Of a stretch of 64,000 bases of DNA, positions 26,463-35,193 are shown one piece after another (within the stretch, counting starts at the first letter, position 1; each line of letters begins with the position of its first letter). The notes under the pieces were generated by a model, which did not search any database, was not told the DNA's origin, and worked only from the letters and a program-made list of their open reading frames with translations. The stretch lies in the NCBI GenBank assembly GCA_017622085.1, contig JAGARU010000061.1, forward strand, positions 35,508 to 99,507, written 5' to 3'. The stretch is from Clostridia bacterium (GTDB lineage: Bacteria > Bacillota > Clostridia > Oscillospirales > CAG-272). Made by a program: the position numbers and the translations under genes.

Positions 26463-27638
26463 TTAAATCTCGGGGATCTCGATCTCGATCTCGCGACCAA
26501 GTGCCGCAGATTTTGCAATGCCATCAATGATCGCCTGGTTGTAGATGATCTGAGAGGAAGGAACGGGAGCGGGAGTACCGTTCTTAACCGCATCAAGGAA
26601 GGTACGGATCTTGCGCTCGAAGAGGCCGGGGCCGCCCATGTTGATGATCGGAATCTCGGTAACAGTCTGCTGGCCGCATACCTCATGATAGATCTTCATG
26701 GGGCCGCCAACGGAGCCGTTCCAGCACTCGGTGGAAGGGATGCGGAGACCGCCCTTGGTACCGAGAATAATGGTATCACCGGGGGTATCCATATTCATAG
26801 CCCATGCAATACGGAAATCGAGAATGATGTCACCCTCAAGACGTACAAATGCAGCAGCGAAATCATCAACGGCAAACTTCTCAGCGTATTCGGGATGACC
26901 GCAATTTACGTAGCCAACGTAGTTGGGGTCTACGCCGAAGAATGCGGACTTATAACCGGAAACAGTCAGAGGCTTGGGATAGCCAATGGCGTTAAGCACC
27001 ATATCAAGAGAGTAGCAACCGATGTCGCCAAGTGCGCCGAGACCTGCGGTCTCGTCCTCAATAAAGGTAGTACCGAAGGGCGTGGGGATACCGCGTCTGC
27101 GTCCGCCGCCGGTCTGGATGTAGTAAATCTTACCAAGCTCACCGGAATCAACGATCTTCTTGATCATCTGCATATTGGCGTCAAGGCGGGGCTGGAAGCC
27201 GATGGAGAGAACCTTGCCGCTCTCCTTCTCTGCGCGCATAACCTCAATAGCCTCTTCCGTCGTAACGGTGAAGGGCTTCTCAAGCATTACGTTTACGCCC
27301 TTCTTCAAAGCGTAAATTGCAGGCTCTGCGTGCTGGCGGTTATAGGTACAAATGCTTACGGCGTCAAGCTGAAGGCTCTCGTCGTCCAGCATTTCCTTGT
27401 GGCTGGCATAATCGGTCTTAACGTCGGTGAGGCCGTACTTTTCAAAGAAAGCCTTTGCCTTACCGGGGATAAGGTCTGCGCCGGCAACAAGCTCTACGTC
27501 GGGCTGGTTGAGGTAAGCATCCATATGGGAGCCTGCAATCCAACCGCATCCAATGATACCAACTCTTACCTTACGGTTTGTGTCGATCTTGCTTTCAGTA
27601 TGCACTTCTTTGAAGGCATCGAGAGAAGTTTTTGCCAT
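26463..27638 (-). CDS. Gfo/Idh/MocA-family oxidoreductase
   Basis: 391-residue NAD(P)-dependent dehydrogenase, probably of a sugar or inositol. Rossmann motif VRVGIIGCGWIAGSHM (about 27-42), the EKP motif in VMLEKPFTVTTEEA, and the C-terminal domain with GALGDIGCYSLDMVL (catalytic Asp/His region). ATG at 27638 follows AAAAGGAGAATTACT. 21 nt downstream of a sugar phosphate isomerase-like gene; such pairs usually act on one carbohydrate. No transporter nearby, so the sugar is unknown. Confidence 0.93.
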   Translation of the reverse strand: MAKTSLDAFKEVHTESKIDTNRKVRVGIIGCGWIAGSHMDAYLNQPDVELVAGADLIPGKAKAFFEKYGLTDVKTDYASHKEMLDDESLQLDAVSICTYNRQHAEPAIYALKKGVNVMLEKPFTVTTEEAIEVMRAEKESGKVLSIGFQPRLDANMQMIKKIVDSGELGKIYYIQTGGGRRRGIPTPFGTTFIEDETAGLGALGDIGCYSLDMVLNAIGYPKPLTVSGYKSAFFGVDPNYVGYVNCGHPEYAEKFAVDDFAAAFVRLEGDIILDFRIAWAMNMDTPGDTIILGTKGGLRIPSTECWNGSVGGPMKIYHEVCGQQTVTEIPIINMGGPGLFERKIRTFLDAVKNGTPAPVPSSQIIYNQAIIDGIAKSAALGREIEIEIPEI

Positions 27639-27659
27639 AGTAATTCTCCTTTTCACGGC

Positions 27660-28478
27660 TTAGTAGCCAATTGTTTTCAAATAAGCGCGGCCCATTTCGG
27701 CACACTCAAGTCTGGTTTTGCCCATGGAGGGCTCGTCCTGCTCAACCACGAGCCATTTGGCTCCGGCCTGCTCGGAGGCGGCGATGATTGCCGGGAAGTC
27801 CTGTTTGCCGTGACCAACGGGACGGAATTCAAACTTATTCTCTGCTTCTTCCTTCTTTTCTTCGTTGAGACCAATCAGCTTGTACATATTATTGGATCTC
27901 TCACCGGCAAAGTCCTTAAGATGGACTACAGGAGCACGTCCGGTATATTTCAGAACGTAAGCGGCAGGGTCCTCACCGGCTACCTTTACCCAGCAGGTAT
28001 CAATCTCGGTTTCAAGAAGATCAGCAGGAATCTCGGTATACATAACATCAAGTCCGTACTCGCCGTTTACCTTAACAAATTCAAAGTCATGGTTGTGATA
28101 CAGGAGCGTAATGCCGAGGGATTTTGCAACCTCCGCAATTTTGCGAATGTTGGCAATAGCCTCCTCGAACTTAGCGGCTCCGGGACGGTATTCCTCCGTC
28201 ATGTAGGGTACTGCAACGTAATTACAGCCGATTTCCTTATAAGCCTTGAGCGTATTTTCCGCGTCAGCAGTCAGCTCAGCATAAGGAACGTGTGCCGATA
28301 CGGCTACAAGGCCAAGGTCTGCTAAGATAGTCTTAATCTCTGTAGGAGTGCGGCCGTAAAGACCGGCGAACTCAACGCCGTCGTATCCCATTTCTTTTAC
28401 AGCCTTAAGCGTTCCGACGAAATCCTTTTCCAGAATATCGCGCACAGTATAAAGCTGAAGTGCAATTGGCAATGCCAT
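27660..28478 (-). CDS. Sugar phosphate isomerase/epimerase (xylose isomerase-like TIM barrel)
   Basis: 272 residues of the AP-endonuclease-2/IolE-like TIM-barrel family. Metal and substrate residues are visible in MGYDGVEFAGLYG, LLYHNHDFEF, ETEIDTCWVKVAGEDP and VHLKDFAG. The family includes 2-keto-myo-inositol dehydratase, hydroxypyruvate isomerase and sugar epimerases; the exact reaction is not known. GGGAGG precedes the ATG. First gene of the two-gene unit from the promoter at 28527-28555. Confidence 0.9.
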   Translation of the reverse strand: MALPIALQLYTVRDILEKDFVGTLKAVKEMGYDGVEFAGLYGRTPTEIKTILADLGLVAVSAHVPYAELTADAENTLKAYKEIGCNYVAVPYMTEEYRPGAAKFEEAIANIRKIAEVAKSLGITLLYHNHDFEFVKVNGEYGLDVMYTEIPADLLETEIDTCWVKVAGEDPAAYVLKYTGRAPVVHLKDFAGERSNNMYKLIGLNEEKKEEAENKFEFRPVGHGKQDFPAIIAASEQAGAKWLVVEQDEPSMGKTRLECAEMGRAYLKTIGY

Positions 28479-28526
28479 TTTTATATACCTCCCAAACGAG
28501 TATATTCACGCTTTTGCGTTACCACA

Positions 28527-28555
28527 ATTATATAGTAAACCCCCGATAAAATCAA
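28527..28555 (-). promoter_or_regulatory. Sigma-A promoter of the isomerase-oxidoreductase operon
   Basis: Minus strand: -35 TTGATT (28550-28555), 17-nt spacer, -10 TATAAT (28527-28532). The leader contains a short repeat ACGCAAAAGCGT near 28508-28519 that could form a small hairpin. Confidence 0.85.
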
Positions 28556-28637
28556 CCCGTTTTTGTGTTTTTTTCATAATTTTTTCTGACAAAACACGGG
28601 ACAATCGTGAAATGTGGCAATTTATTTTTTGTAGGTA

Positions 28638-28666
28638 TTGACTTATTTTGAAAAAGAGCGTAAAAT
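28638..28666 (+). promoter_or_regulatory. Sigma-A promoter of the AI-2E transporter gene
   Basis: -35 TTGACT (28638-28643), 17-nt spacer, -10 TAAAAT (28661-28666); start codon 32 nt further. Confidence 0.85.
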
Positions 28667-28697
28667 AATTATAATACCCTTTATTTGGAGGTGCTAC

Positions 28698-30050
28698 GTG
28701 CAGAAATTTCAATGGACGAATAAAAAATATACTGCTATCGCGCTTTATGTTTTTATAACCGTGGCGGCACTTATCGCTCTTTGTCTGCTTCTTTTAAATT
28801 TGGGCGTCATCGGTAGTGCGTTTACAACTGCTCTCTCAGAGTTGGCCTCCATTTTGTACGGTGCAATCATTGCCTTTCTTTGCAATCCCGTTTACAAAAA
28901 GTTTTTACAGTGGTTGGCCTTCGTTGAAAGGCGAAAAGAACGGTATGGATTACGGAAGGCCTTGGCCGTCATACTGACGATCCTGGCAATTTTGCTTGTG
29001 TTGACCGCCTTCATTTCCCTTCTGGTTCCCCAAATTCTGAATTCCTTTAACGACTTGCAAAGCAACCTGAGTAATTACATCGGATCTCTGCAGAGCTGGT
29101 TTGAAACTACGATTGCCAAGTTCTCTGAAAGTGAGTTCGGTGATTTGCTTGAGTCCTTTGGCTTCTCTCCCTCCAACTTAATCAATATTATCAGTAACAC
29201 CCTGTCCGGATCGGAAAGCTTGTTTGAAACGGTTGTGAACTACGTGCTTTCCTTCGGTGGCTCTGCTGTGATCCAGGTGAAAAACGTAGTGCTTGGCGTA
29301 TTCGTTGCAATCTATATGTTACTTGCCAAGGAAAAGCTGATCGCGCAGGGAAAAAAGATCCTGAATGCATTCATGCGCAAGAAGCATTATCTCTCCTTCA
29401 TTGAATTCTGTCGCTTTACCAACCAGACCTTCTCCGGTTACATTATTGGTATGCTGACGGACTCCTTCCTTGTAGGTATCGTTTGCTTCTTCATCTTTAT
29501 GATCTTCGGTATTCCCTACTACCCCTTGATTTCGCTGATTATTGCAATTACCAACGTCATTCCCGTCTTTGGTCCCTTCCTCGGCGCAATTCCCAGCGCA
29601 TTCATCGTATTTGTAGCCGATCCTCCCAAGGTTATCTGGTTCATTCTCCTGATCCTCTTGATCCAGCAGGTAGACGGAAACTTGATCGCCCCCAGAATTC
29701 TTGGTAACTCCACGGGCCTTGATCCCATTTGGGTTGTGGTAGCAATCTCGGTTATGGGCGGATTCTTTGGAATTCCCGGCATGGTTATCGGTGTCCCCTC
29801 CTTCGCTATTCTCTATACGGTAATCAAGAAGCTGGTAGAAAACAAACTGGCGAAAAAGGCGTTGCCGACGGAGACCAGCTATTACTTCAAGAAAGACGTG
29901 TTCGATATTGAGACGAATCAGCTTTCCTTTGAGAAAGAAATGATGGCCGGAGAGTCGGACGAAAACAACAGCGACGAAAAGCGCAACATTTTCCGTGCGG
30001 CTTGGGACAAAATCGTATCGGTTTGGCGCGCGATCCGGAAAAAGAAATAA
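28698..30050 (+). CDS. AI-2E family transporter
   Basis: 450-residue membrane protein of the AI-2E/TqsA-PerM family with about eight helices: two N-terminal (about 12-80), a central soluble amphipathic region (about 120-190), then a helix bundle containing FGIPYYPLISLIIAITNVIP and the conserved GPFLGAIPSA. Members include autoinducer exporters and Na+/H+ antiporters, so the substrate is open. C-terminal tail is acidic then basic. The start is GTG at 28698, placed by GGAGG 6 nt upstream. Single gene between its own promoter and terminator. Confidence 0.92.
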   Translation: MQKFQWTNKKYTAIALYVFITVAALIALCLLLLNLGVIGSAFTTALSELASILYGAIIAFLCNPVYKKFLQWLAFVERRKERYGLRKALAVILTILAILLVLTAFISLLVPQILNSFNDLQSNLSNYIGSLQSWFETTIAKFSESEFGDLLESFGFSPSNLINIISNTLSGSESLFETVVNYVLSFGGSAVIQVKNVVLGVFVAIYMLLAKEKLIAQGKKILNAFMRKKHYLSFIEFCRFTNQTFSGYIIGMLTDSFLVGIVCFFIFMIFGIPYYPLISLIIAITNVIPVFGPFLGAIPSAFIVFVADPPKVIWFILLILLIQQVDGNLIAPRILGNSTGLDPIWVVVAISVMGGFFGIPGMVIGVPSFAILYTVIKKLVENKLAKKALPTETSYYFKKDVFDIETNQLSFEKEMMAGESDENNSDEKRNIFRAAWDKIVSVWRAIRKKK

Positions 30051-30057
30051 CTTTTTT

Positions 30058-30088
30058 GCGAACTGCCTGCGGGCAGTTCGCTTTTTTT
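30058..30088 (+). terminator. Intrinsic terminator after the AI-2E gene
   Basis: GCGAACTGCC-4 nt-GGCAGTTCGC followed by T7. Confidence 0.95.
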
Positions 30089-30147
30089 GTATACTTCCAC
30101 GTGTAACGGTGCAAAATGCTTTTGAATCGTTCCTTTTGGAGGTTATA

Positions 30148-31404
30148 ATGAAGCACACTTACGAAATAAAAGAAATTCTGCCACGCATGATACTGGATTC
30201 CCGGGGAAATCCCACCACGGAGGCAGAGGTTGAGCTATCGGACGGATCGGTAGGGATTGCTTCTTGTCCGTCCGGTGCCTCAACCGGTGCGCATGAAGCG
30301 CTTGAACTGAGGGACAACGACAAGGCATTTTATGGGAAAGGCGTACAAAATGCCATTACGAGCATGCGAAAGTTGACAAAGCATTTATGCGGCGAGCGGG
30401 AGCTTGATCAGGCAAGGGTGGATCTTTTGCTCATGCGGCTGGACGGAACAGAAAACAAATCCAAGCTGGGAGCGAATAGTCTTTTGCCCATATCCTTAGC
30501 ATGTGCGAGAGCGCATGCCAATCAATTGGAGATTCCCCTTTACCGCTATCTTGGGGGAATTCACGTCCATCGACTTCCAATTCCCATGATGAATATTCTG
30601 AACGGCGGTGCGCATGCGGCCAATTCCTTGGATTTTCAGGAATTTATGATCGTCCCAGCCGGATTTTCCACCTACGGTGAGGCCTTACAGGCAGGATGCG
30701 AAATCTATGCGACCTTAAAGCGCATTCTTCAAAACGAAGGACATCACACAGGCGTAGGAGATGAAGGCGGATTTGCGCCCGATCTGACGGATGAGGAGGA
30801 GGCTCTGCAACTGATTGTTAGCGCCATAGAAGAGGCTGGGTATGACGTAAAACGGGTCAAAATTGCCCTTGACGTGGCCGCCAGCGAGTGGTTTGAGGAC
30901 GGACGGTACCGAATGCCGAAAAGTGGACGTGTTTGGTCAGCCAAGGAGTTGATTGCGCACTTGGAGAGACTGTGTGACCGATATCCGATTCTCTCCATTG
31001 AGGACGGCTTGGCGGAGGACGACCTGGATGGTTGGCGCCTTTTGACCGAGACGCTCGGACACCGGGTTCACTTGGTTGGTGACGATTTATTCGTTACAAA
31101 TCCCTCCCGGTTAAAGCTGGGGATCGATCGGGATTTGGGAAATGCAATTCTGATCAAGCCAAATCAGATCGGTACGTTAAGCGAGGTGTTCCGCGTCATT
31201 TCCTTGGCGCGCGCTCATGGATATAGCTGTATTCTTTCCCACCGCTCCGGAGAAACGGAGGACACGTTTTTGGCGGATTTGGCGGTGGCCAGCGAGGCTC
31301 GGTATATAAAATGCGGTGCACCCTGCCGCTCGGAGCGCGTGTGCAAATACAACCGATTGACACAAATTGCGGAGGAGCTGGTTTCTGCAGTATACGGAGA
31401 ATAA
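30148..31404 (+). CDS. eno: Enolase
   Basis: 418-residue glycolytic enzyme (2-phosphoglycerate to phosphoenolpyruvate). Catalytic and Mg2+ residues are present in order: ARMILDSRGNPT-like start, NGGAHAANSLDFQEF, GVGDEGGFAP (general acid/base Glu), IALDVAASEW, ILSIEDGLAEDD, LVGDDLFVTN, ILIKPNQIGTL (Lys), SHRSGETEDTF and IKCGAPCRSERVCKYN (Lys). Somewhat divergent in places (EDGL in place of EDPF), but with no missing catalytic residue. TTGGAGGTTATA precedes the ATG. It stands alone, not within a gap-pgk-tpi cluster, so it may be a second enolase copy in the genome (inference). Confidence 0.95.
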   Translation: MKHTYEIKEILPRMILDSRGNPTTEAEVELSDGSVGIASCPSGASTGAHEALELRDNDKAFYGKGVQNAITSMRKLTKHLCGERELDQARVDLLLMRLDGTENKSKLGANSLLPISLACARAHANQLEIPLYRYLGGIHVHRLPIPMMNILNGGAHAANSLDFQEFMIVPAGFSTYGEALQAGCEIYATLKRILQNEGHHTGVGDEGGFAPDLTDEEEALQLIVSAIEEAGYDVKRVKIALDVAASEWFEDGRYRMPKSGRVWSAKELIAHLERLCDRYPILSIEDGLAEDDLDGWRLLTETLGHRVHLVGDDLFVTNPSRLKLGIDRDLGNAILIKPNQIGTLSEVFRVISLARAHGYSCILSHRSGETEDTFLADLAVASEARYIKCGAPCRSERVCKYNRLTQIAEELVSAVYGE

Positions 31405-31418
31405 ATTTTAAGGAACAC

Positions 31419-31447
31419 TTGATTTTTTGATCCGACTGTGGTATACT
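31419..31447 (+). promoter_or_regulatory. Sigma-A promoter of the SRP RNA gene
   Basis: -35 TTGATT (31419-31424), 17-nt spacer, -10 TATACT (31442-31447). Predicted start about 31454, some 40 nt before the mature SRP helix begins. Confidence 0.8.
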
Positions 31448-31493
31448 CTACTTGTTGTGTGGGAATTTCCCGTGCAATTCTTATGTTTGATAG

Positions 31494-31808
31494 CAACAAG
31501 CTGCAAAATAAGGTCATACCAGTCGGGGTGGTAGCGGGGCCTTGTACCTGAAGTCCGCTATAGCAGGGATGGTATCCTTTTCTGAGGGCTGTTTTTGTGT
31601 GGTCTGCGCCGCAGCAGGCTGTGTTGATAAATGGGTCTTGCGCGATTGGCGGCTGTGAACCATGTCAGGTGGGGAACCAAGCAGCATTAAGCAGTTTTGC
31701 CGATGCGCCGCAAGGGTGCCTGTTTTGAGCAGACTATGTGGTTAACGCATGTAAAAGCACGTTCGAATTAAGGGTGTATGACCTTACTTTGCAGCTTGTT
31801 CTATTTTT
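31494..31808 (+). ncRNA. ffs: Signal recognition particle RNA, large form with Alu domain
   Basis: RNA scaffold of the signal recognition particle. Closing helix: CAACAAGCTGCAAAATAAGG and CATACC (31494-31520) pair with GGTGTATGACCTTAC and TTTGCAGCTTGTT (31773-31800), followed by CTATTTTTTC as terminator. The Alu-domain block GGGGTGGTAGCGGGGCC, GTACCTG and CCGCTATAGCAGGG is at about 31525-31567. The Ffh-binding helix 8 with CATGTCAGGTGGGGAACC and AAGCAGCATTAAG is at about 31661-31692. About 310 nt, the Bacillus/Clostridium scRNA type. It lies directly upstream of dnaX, a common arrangement. Ends are estimates. Confidence 0.93.
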
Positions 31809-31825
31809 TCAGGAGGTGGACTGTC

Positions 31826-33400
31826 GTGCATCAGGCTTTATACAGAAAATATCGCCCCAAGGTCTTTGACGACGTTTGGGGACAGGAGCATATTACCACC
31901 ATTCTGAAGTACGAGGCGGAGCACAACTGTGTCTCCCATGCGTATCTTTTTGCCGGTTCGCGCGGTATCGGTAAGACCACCTGCGCGAAAATCCTGGCCA
32001 AGGCAGTTAACTGTGAGCATCCCGTGAATGGAAATCCCTGCAACAAATGCCCTTCCTGCCTTGCCATTGATTCCGGAGCAACCACGGACGTAATCGAGAT
32101 GGACGCCGCCTCCAATACCGGCGTAGAGTACATCCGCGACTTGCGTGAAAATGTAATTTACACGCCCGCCATGCTGAAAAAGCGGGTATACATAATCGAC
32201 GAGGCTCATATGCTCTCTAACGGCGCGTTTAACGCACTGCTGAAGACCATCGAAGAGCCCCCGGAGCATGTGCTTTATATTTTTGCAACCACGGAGCTGA
32301 ATAAGGTGCCGGCTACGATCATTTCCCGCTGTCAGCGCTTTGAATTCCGGCGAATTGCTTCCACGGTGATTGCTGACCGATTGAAGTATATTGCAAAAAA
32401 TGAGGACATTTCTGTCAGCGAAGACGGCGCCGCAGTCATTGCCAAGCTGTCGGATGGCGGTATGCGCGATGCGATCAGCTTGCTGGAGCTTTGCGCCTCC
32501 TCCCGGAAGACCATTGATGCCGAGCTGGTCAACGCCATTATGGGAACCAGCAGTCACGAGCGTATGTGCCGGATTGCCCGTGCAGTGGCGGAAAAGAGCT
32601 ACGCGACCCTTTTTGAGGAGGTTGCGAGCACCACGGCATCTTCTAAGGACCTGCAGGTATTTTTCGGAGATCTGTTAGCCTTCTGGCGCAACATGCTCGT
32701 GGTTAAGAGCACGCCCAACGCCAAGACCTATCTGGATGCCACCGATGCCGAATTTGATGAAACGAAAAAGGTTGCTTCCCTCTTCAATTTGGAGACGCTC
32801 CTTTACCATTGCCGTTTGATTACCGAGGCCTCGGCGGCCATGAGCAAGGCACCGCAGGCAAAGCAGTTGACTGCAGAAATGGCGCTGATCCGTTTGTGCG
32901 ACGCACGTCTGACCACCGATGCTGATGCCATTGCATCCCGCATATCCATTCTGGAAGACAAATACACACTTCTTTCCCTTGGAAAAACACCTATCGTCAG
33001 CGGAGTCCCTGCGCCCACAGCCACGTCAGAGACCACACCTGTGACTCCGGTGGCTGAGCAACCGACCACAGCGCAGCCTACGGCAGCTGTCGAAGAGAAG
33101 GAAAAGCTGACGGCCTTTATGGGATGGGATGACGTGATTGCGCGGGTAGCCAACCGTAACCAGGCCGCATCCGGCTTCCTAAAATCCTGCGCTTGCTATC
33201 AATCGAGCAAGAGCGGACGTATTGTCATTCTGGCGAAGGATGCCTTCACCAAGCAATGGCTTTCGATGCCGAGCAATGCTTCCCTCCTTTATGAGGCGTT
33301 GATCTGTAGCGGCGCTACCGTTGCGGACGTATCGGACATTGAGTTCCGTATCCGCAATGGCGAGATCCACGGTGATGCCATGGATGATTTTGATTTATAA
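31826..33400 (+). CDS. dnaX: DNA polymerase III subunit gamma/tau
   Basis: 524-residue clamp-loader ATPase. Walker A AGSRGIGKTTCAKI (about 44-57), zinc-binding cysteines in CEHPVNGNPCNKCPSC, DEAHMLS (Walker B, DExx), and SRC motif IISRCQRFEFRR. The C-terminal third has a Pro/Thr/Ala linker (about 395-425) and a final domain of the tau type. The start is GTG at 31826, from AGGAGG 9 nt upstream; the in-frame codons before it lie inside the SRP RNA terminator. No obvious slippery A-run frameshift site for a separate gamma form was seen. Followed by ybaB and recR. Confidence 0.95.
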   Translation: MHQALYRKYRPKVFDDVWGQEHITTILKYEAEHNCVSHAYLFAGSRGIGKTTCAKILAKAVNCEHPVNGNPCNKCPSCLAIDSGATTDVIEMDAASNTGVEYIRDLRENVIYTPAMLKKRVYIIDEAHMLSNGAFNALLKTIEEPPEHVLYIFATTELNKVPATIISRCQRFEFRRIASTVIADRLKYIAKNEDISVSEDGAAVIAKLSDGGMRDAISLLELCASSRKTIDAELVNAIMGTSSHERMCRIARAVAEKSYATLFEEVASTTASSKDLQVFFGDLLAFWRNMLVVKSTPNAKTYLDATDAEFDETKKVASLFNLETLLYHCRLITEASAAMSKAPQAKQLTAEMALIRLCDARLTTDADAIASRISILEDKYTLLSLGKTPIVSGVPAPTATSETTPVTPVAEQPTTAQPTAAVEEKEKLTAFMGWDDVIARVANRNQAASGFLKSCACYQSSKSGRIVILAKDAFTKQWLSMPSNASLLYEALICSGATVADVSDIEFRIRNGEIHGDAMDDFDL

Positions 33401-33432
33401 TAAACGATATACGTTTTTGGAGGATTTCTAAC

Positions 33433-33780
33433 ATGAAAGCAAGAGTACCCAAGGGTATGGGTGGCAACCCCCAGAATATGCTTAAGCAGGTTCAGAAAAT
33501 GCAGGAGGATATGCAGGCCAAGCAGGAAGAGCTTGAGAACCGCGAATACGAGGTCTCTGCCGGCGGCGATGCAGTAAAGGTTCGCATCAACGGTAAGCGC
33601 GAGATCCTCTCCATTGATATCTCCCCCGAGATTGTAGATCCTGACGATATCGAGACTCTGTCCGACATCATCGTTGCGGCTGTAAACGAGTCCATCAAGC
33701 GTGTGGATTCCACCACCGAAGCAGAAATGCAGAAGGTTACCGGCGGATTCCAGATGCCCGGCATTCCCGGTCTGTTCTGA
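33433..33780 (+). CDS. YbaB/EbfC family nucleoid-associated protein
   Basis: 115-residue DNA-binding protein. N-terminal Met/Gln/Gly-rich helix (MGGNPQNMLKQVQKMQEDMQ), then the YbaB core with VRINGKREILSIDISPEIVD and the C-terminal GGFQMPGIPGLF tail. Homodimers bind and bend DNA; the gene is linked with dnaX and recR in most bacteria, suggesting a role in replication and repair. It overlaps the recR ATG by 1 nt. Confidence 0.95.
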   Translation: MKARVPKGMGGNPQNMLKQVQKMQEDMQAKQEELENREYEVSAGGDAVKVRINGKREILSIDISPEIVDPDDIETLSDIIVAAVNESIKRVDSTTEAEMQKVTGGFQMPGIPGLF

Positions 33781-34379
33781 TGGCAGAGTTTATTGAACCC
33801 CTGGAGGAGCTGGTTGAACAGTTCCGACGTTTGGAGGGGATTGGACGAAAGACGGCCGTGCGACTTGCCTTCAGCGTTCTCAATTTTACGGAGGAGCAAG
33901 CGGCAGATTTTGCCTCAGCCATTCTGAATGCAAAGACGAATATTCATCTTTGCCCGGTTTGTCAGAATATTTCGGCCGGCGATCTTTGCCCGGTCTGTGC
34001 CTCCTCTTCCCGCGACACCTCGACCATTTGCGTGGTGGAGGATCCCCGGGCGGTGATGGCCATTGAAAAGGTGAAGGAGTACCGTGGGCTTTATCACGTG
34101 CTGCACGGTGCAATTTCTCCCATGAAGGGCATTGGTCCCGATCGGCTGAAGATCAAGGAGCTGATGGAGCGGTTGACGGACGGAACGGTAAAAGAAGTGA
34201 TTCTTGCCACGAACCCCACAGTAGAGGGCGAGGCAACCGCCATGTACATATCCCGTCTTCTGCGCTCACAGGATATCAAGGTGACGCGCATTGCCAACGG
34301 TGTTCCGGTTGGCGGTGATCTGGAATATGCGGACGAGGTTACTCTGTTCCGCGCTTTGCAGGGACGCATTGACATTTAA
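33780..34379 (+). CDS. recR: Recombination mediator protein
   Basis: 199-residue RecFOR pathway protein that helps load RecA at gaps. Helix-hairpin-helix near LEGIGRKTAVRLAF, a four-cysteine zinc finger CPVCQNISAGDLCPVC (about 57-72), Toprim domain CVVEDPRAVMAIEK, and the Walker B-like C-terminal GGDLEYADEVTL. Normal length. The ATG overlaps the last base of the ybaB stop; last gene of the SRP RNA-dnaX-ybaB-recR block. Confidence 0.97.
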   Translation: MAEFIEPLEELVEQFRRLEGIGRKTAVRLAFSVLNFTEEQAADFASAILNAKTNIHLCPVCQNISAGDLCPVCASSSRDTSTICVVEDPRAVMAIEKVKEYRGLYHVLHGAISPMKGIGPDRLKIKELMERLTDGTVKEVILATNPTVEGEATAMYISRLLRSQDIKVTRIANGVPVGGDLEYADEVTLFRALQGRIDI

Positions 34380-34383
34380 TACG

Positions 34384-34416
34384 AAAAGAATCCGCGAATC
34401 CACGCGGGTTCTTTTT
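34384..34416 (+). terminator. Intrinsic terminator after recR
   Basis: AAAAGAATCCGCG / CGCGGGTTCTTTT (one G-U pair) followed by T-rich sequence. Confidence 0.88.
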
Positions 34417-34439
34417 ATTTTGTATTTCTTCGGCTTTAC

Positions 34440-34470
34440 TGAATAGATTTCCAGTTTACTGTACACAATA
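34440..34470 (+). promoter_or_regulatory. Candidate forespore (sigma-G/sigma-F) promoter
   Basis: TGAATA (34440-34445), 18-nt spacer, CACAATA (34464-34470), close to the sigma-G pattern TGAATA / CATACTA. No good sigma-A promoter is seen in the same 120 nt. The ribosome site follows about 22 nt later. Confidence 0.5.
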
Positions 34471-34505
34471 CCATAGCAACATAATTTATGAAAGGATGTC
34501 TTGCT

Positions 34506-35162
34506 ATGAACTATAACTATGAAAGCACACGCTCCAAGAAAATTCTTGCCATTGCGCTGGTATCGACCCTTTTGCTGGTTGTTACGATTTTGGCTACCGT
34601 AGGTGTTGCCAACCGAAGAGTACAACCAAATGACACAACTCCTAACGCATCTGACACAACACCTGCAACCACCACACCCACAGAGGGCCCTCAGGCGACG
34701 GATCCAAACGCAACCACCCTTCCCTCCTTCATGTCTCCCGTGCAGACCGGACAGGTCTCCTTTGAGTTCAGCAACAGTCTTCCCGTTTTTTCTCTTACCA
34801 TGAACGATTACCGTGTTCATAACGGCGTTGATATCTCGTCTCCTTTAGGAGCTGAGGTATACGCTGTAGCGGACGGAACCGTGGTTGAGGTATGGGAGGA
34901 TGTGCGCATGGGCACCTGTGTTTCCATTGCGCATACGGGAAACGCAGTCAGCACGTACAAGAATCTGAATCCTCAGCTTGCCGAAAACATCAAGCGTGGC
35001 GCTTATGTGAAATCCGGCGAGGTGATCGGACTTGTAGGCGACAGCGCCATGATTGAGATCGCACAGGAATCTCACCTTCACTACGAGTTGGCCATTGATT
35101 CTGTAGCGGTAGATCCCTGCCGTTATATCCAATTCCCACAAAATGACGTGACCGAAGAGTAA
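34506..35162 (+). CDS. M23-family metallopeptidase, SpoIIQ-like candidate
   Basis: 218 residues: short cytoplasmic N terminus, one membrane helix (about 15-38), a Thr/Pro/Asn-rich linker (about 45-80), then an M23 (LytM) domain. Zinc ligands are present as HNGVDISSP (HxxxD) and HLHYEL (HxH), so the peptidase is probably active. This is the layout of SpoIIQ, the forespore half of the engulfment channel, which keeps its catalytic residues in Clostridia. The forespore-like promoter upstream supports this, but without the partner SpoIIIAH it remains an inference. AAAGGA lies upstream of the ATG at 34506. Confidence 0.82.
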   Translation: MNYNYESTRSKKILAIALVSTLLLVVTILATVGVANRRVQPNDTTPNASDTTPATTTPTEGPQATDPNATTLPSFMSPVQTGQVSFEFSNSLPVFSLTMNDYRVHNGVDISSPLGAEVYAVADGTVVEVWEDVRMGTCVSIAHTGNAVSTYKNLNPQLAENIKRGAYVKSGEVIGLVGDSAMIEIAQESHLHYELAIDSVAVDPCRYIQFPQNDVTEE

Positions 35163-35166
35163 AAAG

Positions 35167-35192
35167 AGAGCCACCGTAGCGGTGGCTCTTTC
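35167..35192. terminator. Bidirectional intrinsic terminator
   Basis: AGAGCCACCG-TAG-CGGTGGCTCT with A5 and T-rich flanks, between the M23 gene and convergent rodA. Confidence 0.92.
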
Positions 35193-35193
35193 T

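Noticed and set aside
24967..28325. Long plus-strand frames (471 and 546 codons) opposite the serine hydrolase and oxidoreductase genes
   Set aside because: Shadows; the minus strand has the recognised families, promoters and terminators.
30148..31404. Degenerate or non-catalytic enolase paralogue
   Set aside because: Despite divergence (EDGL, IKPNQ), all catalytic and metal-binding positions I can identify are kept.
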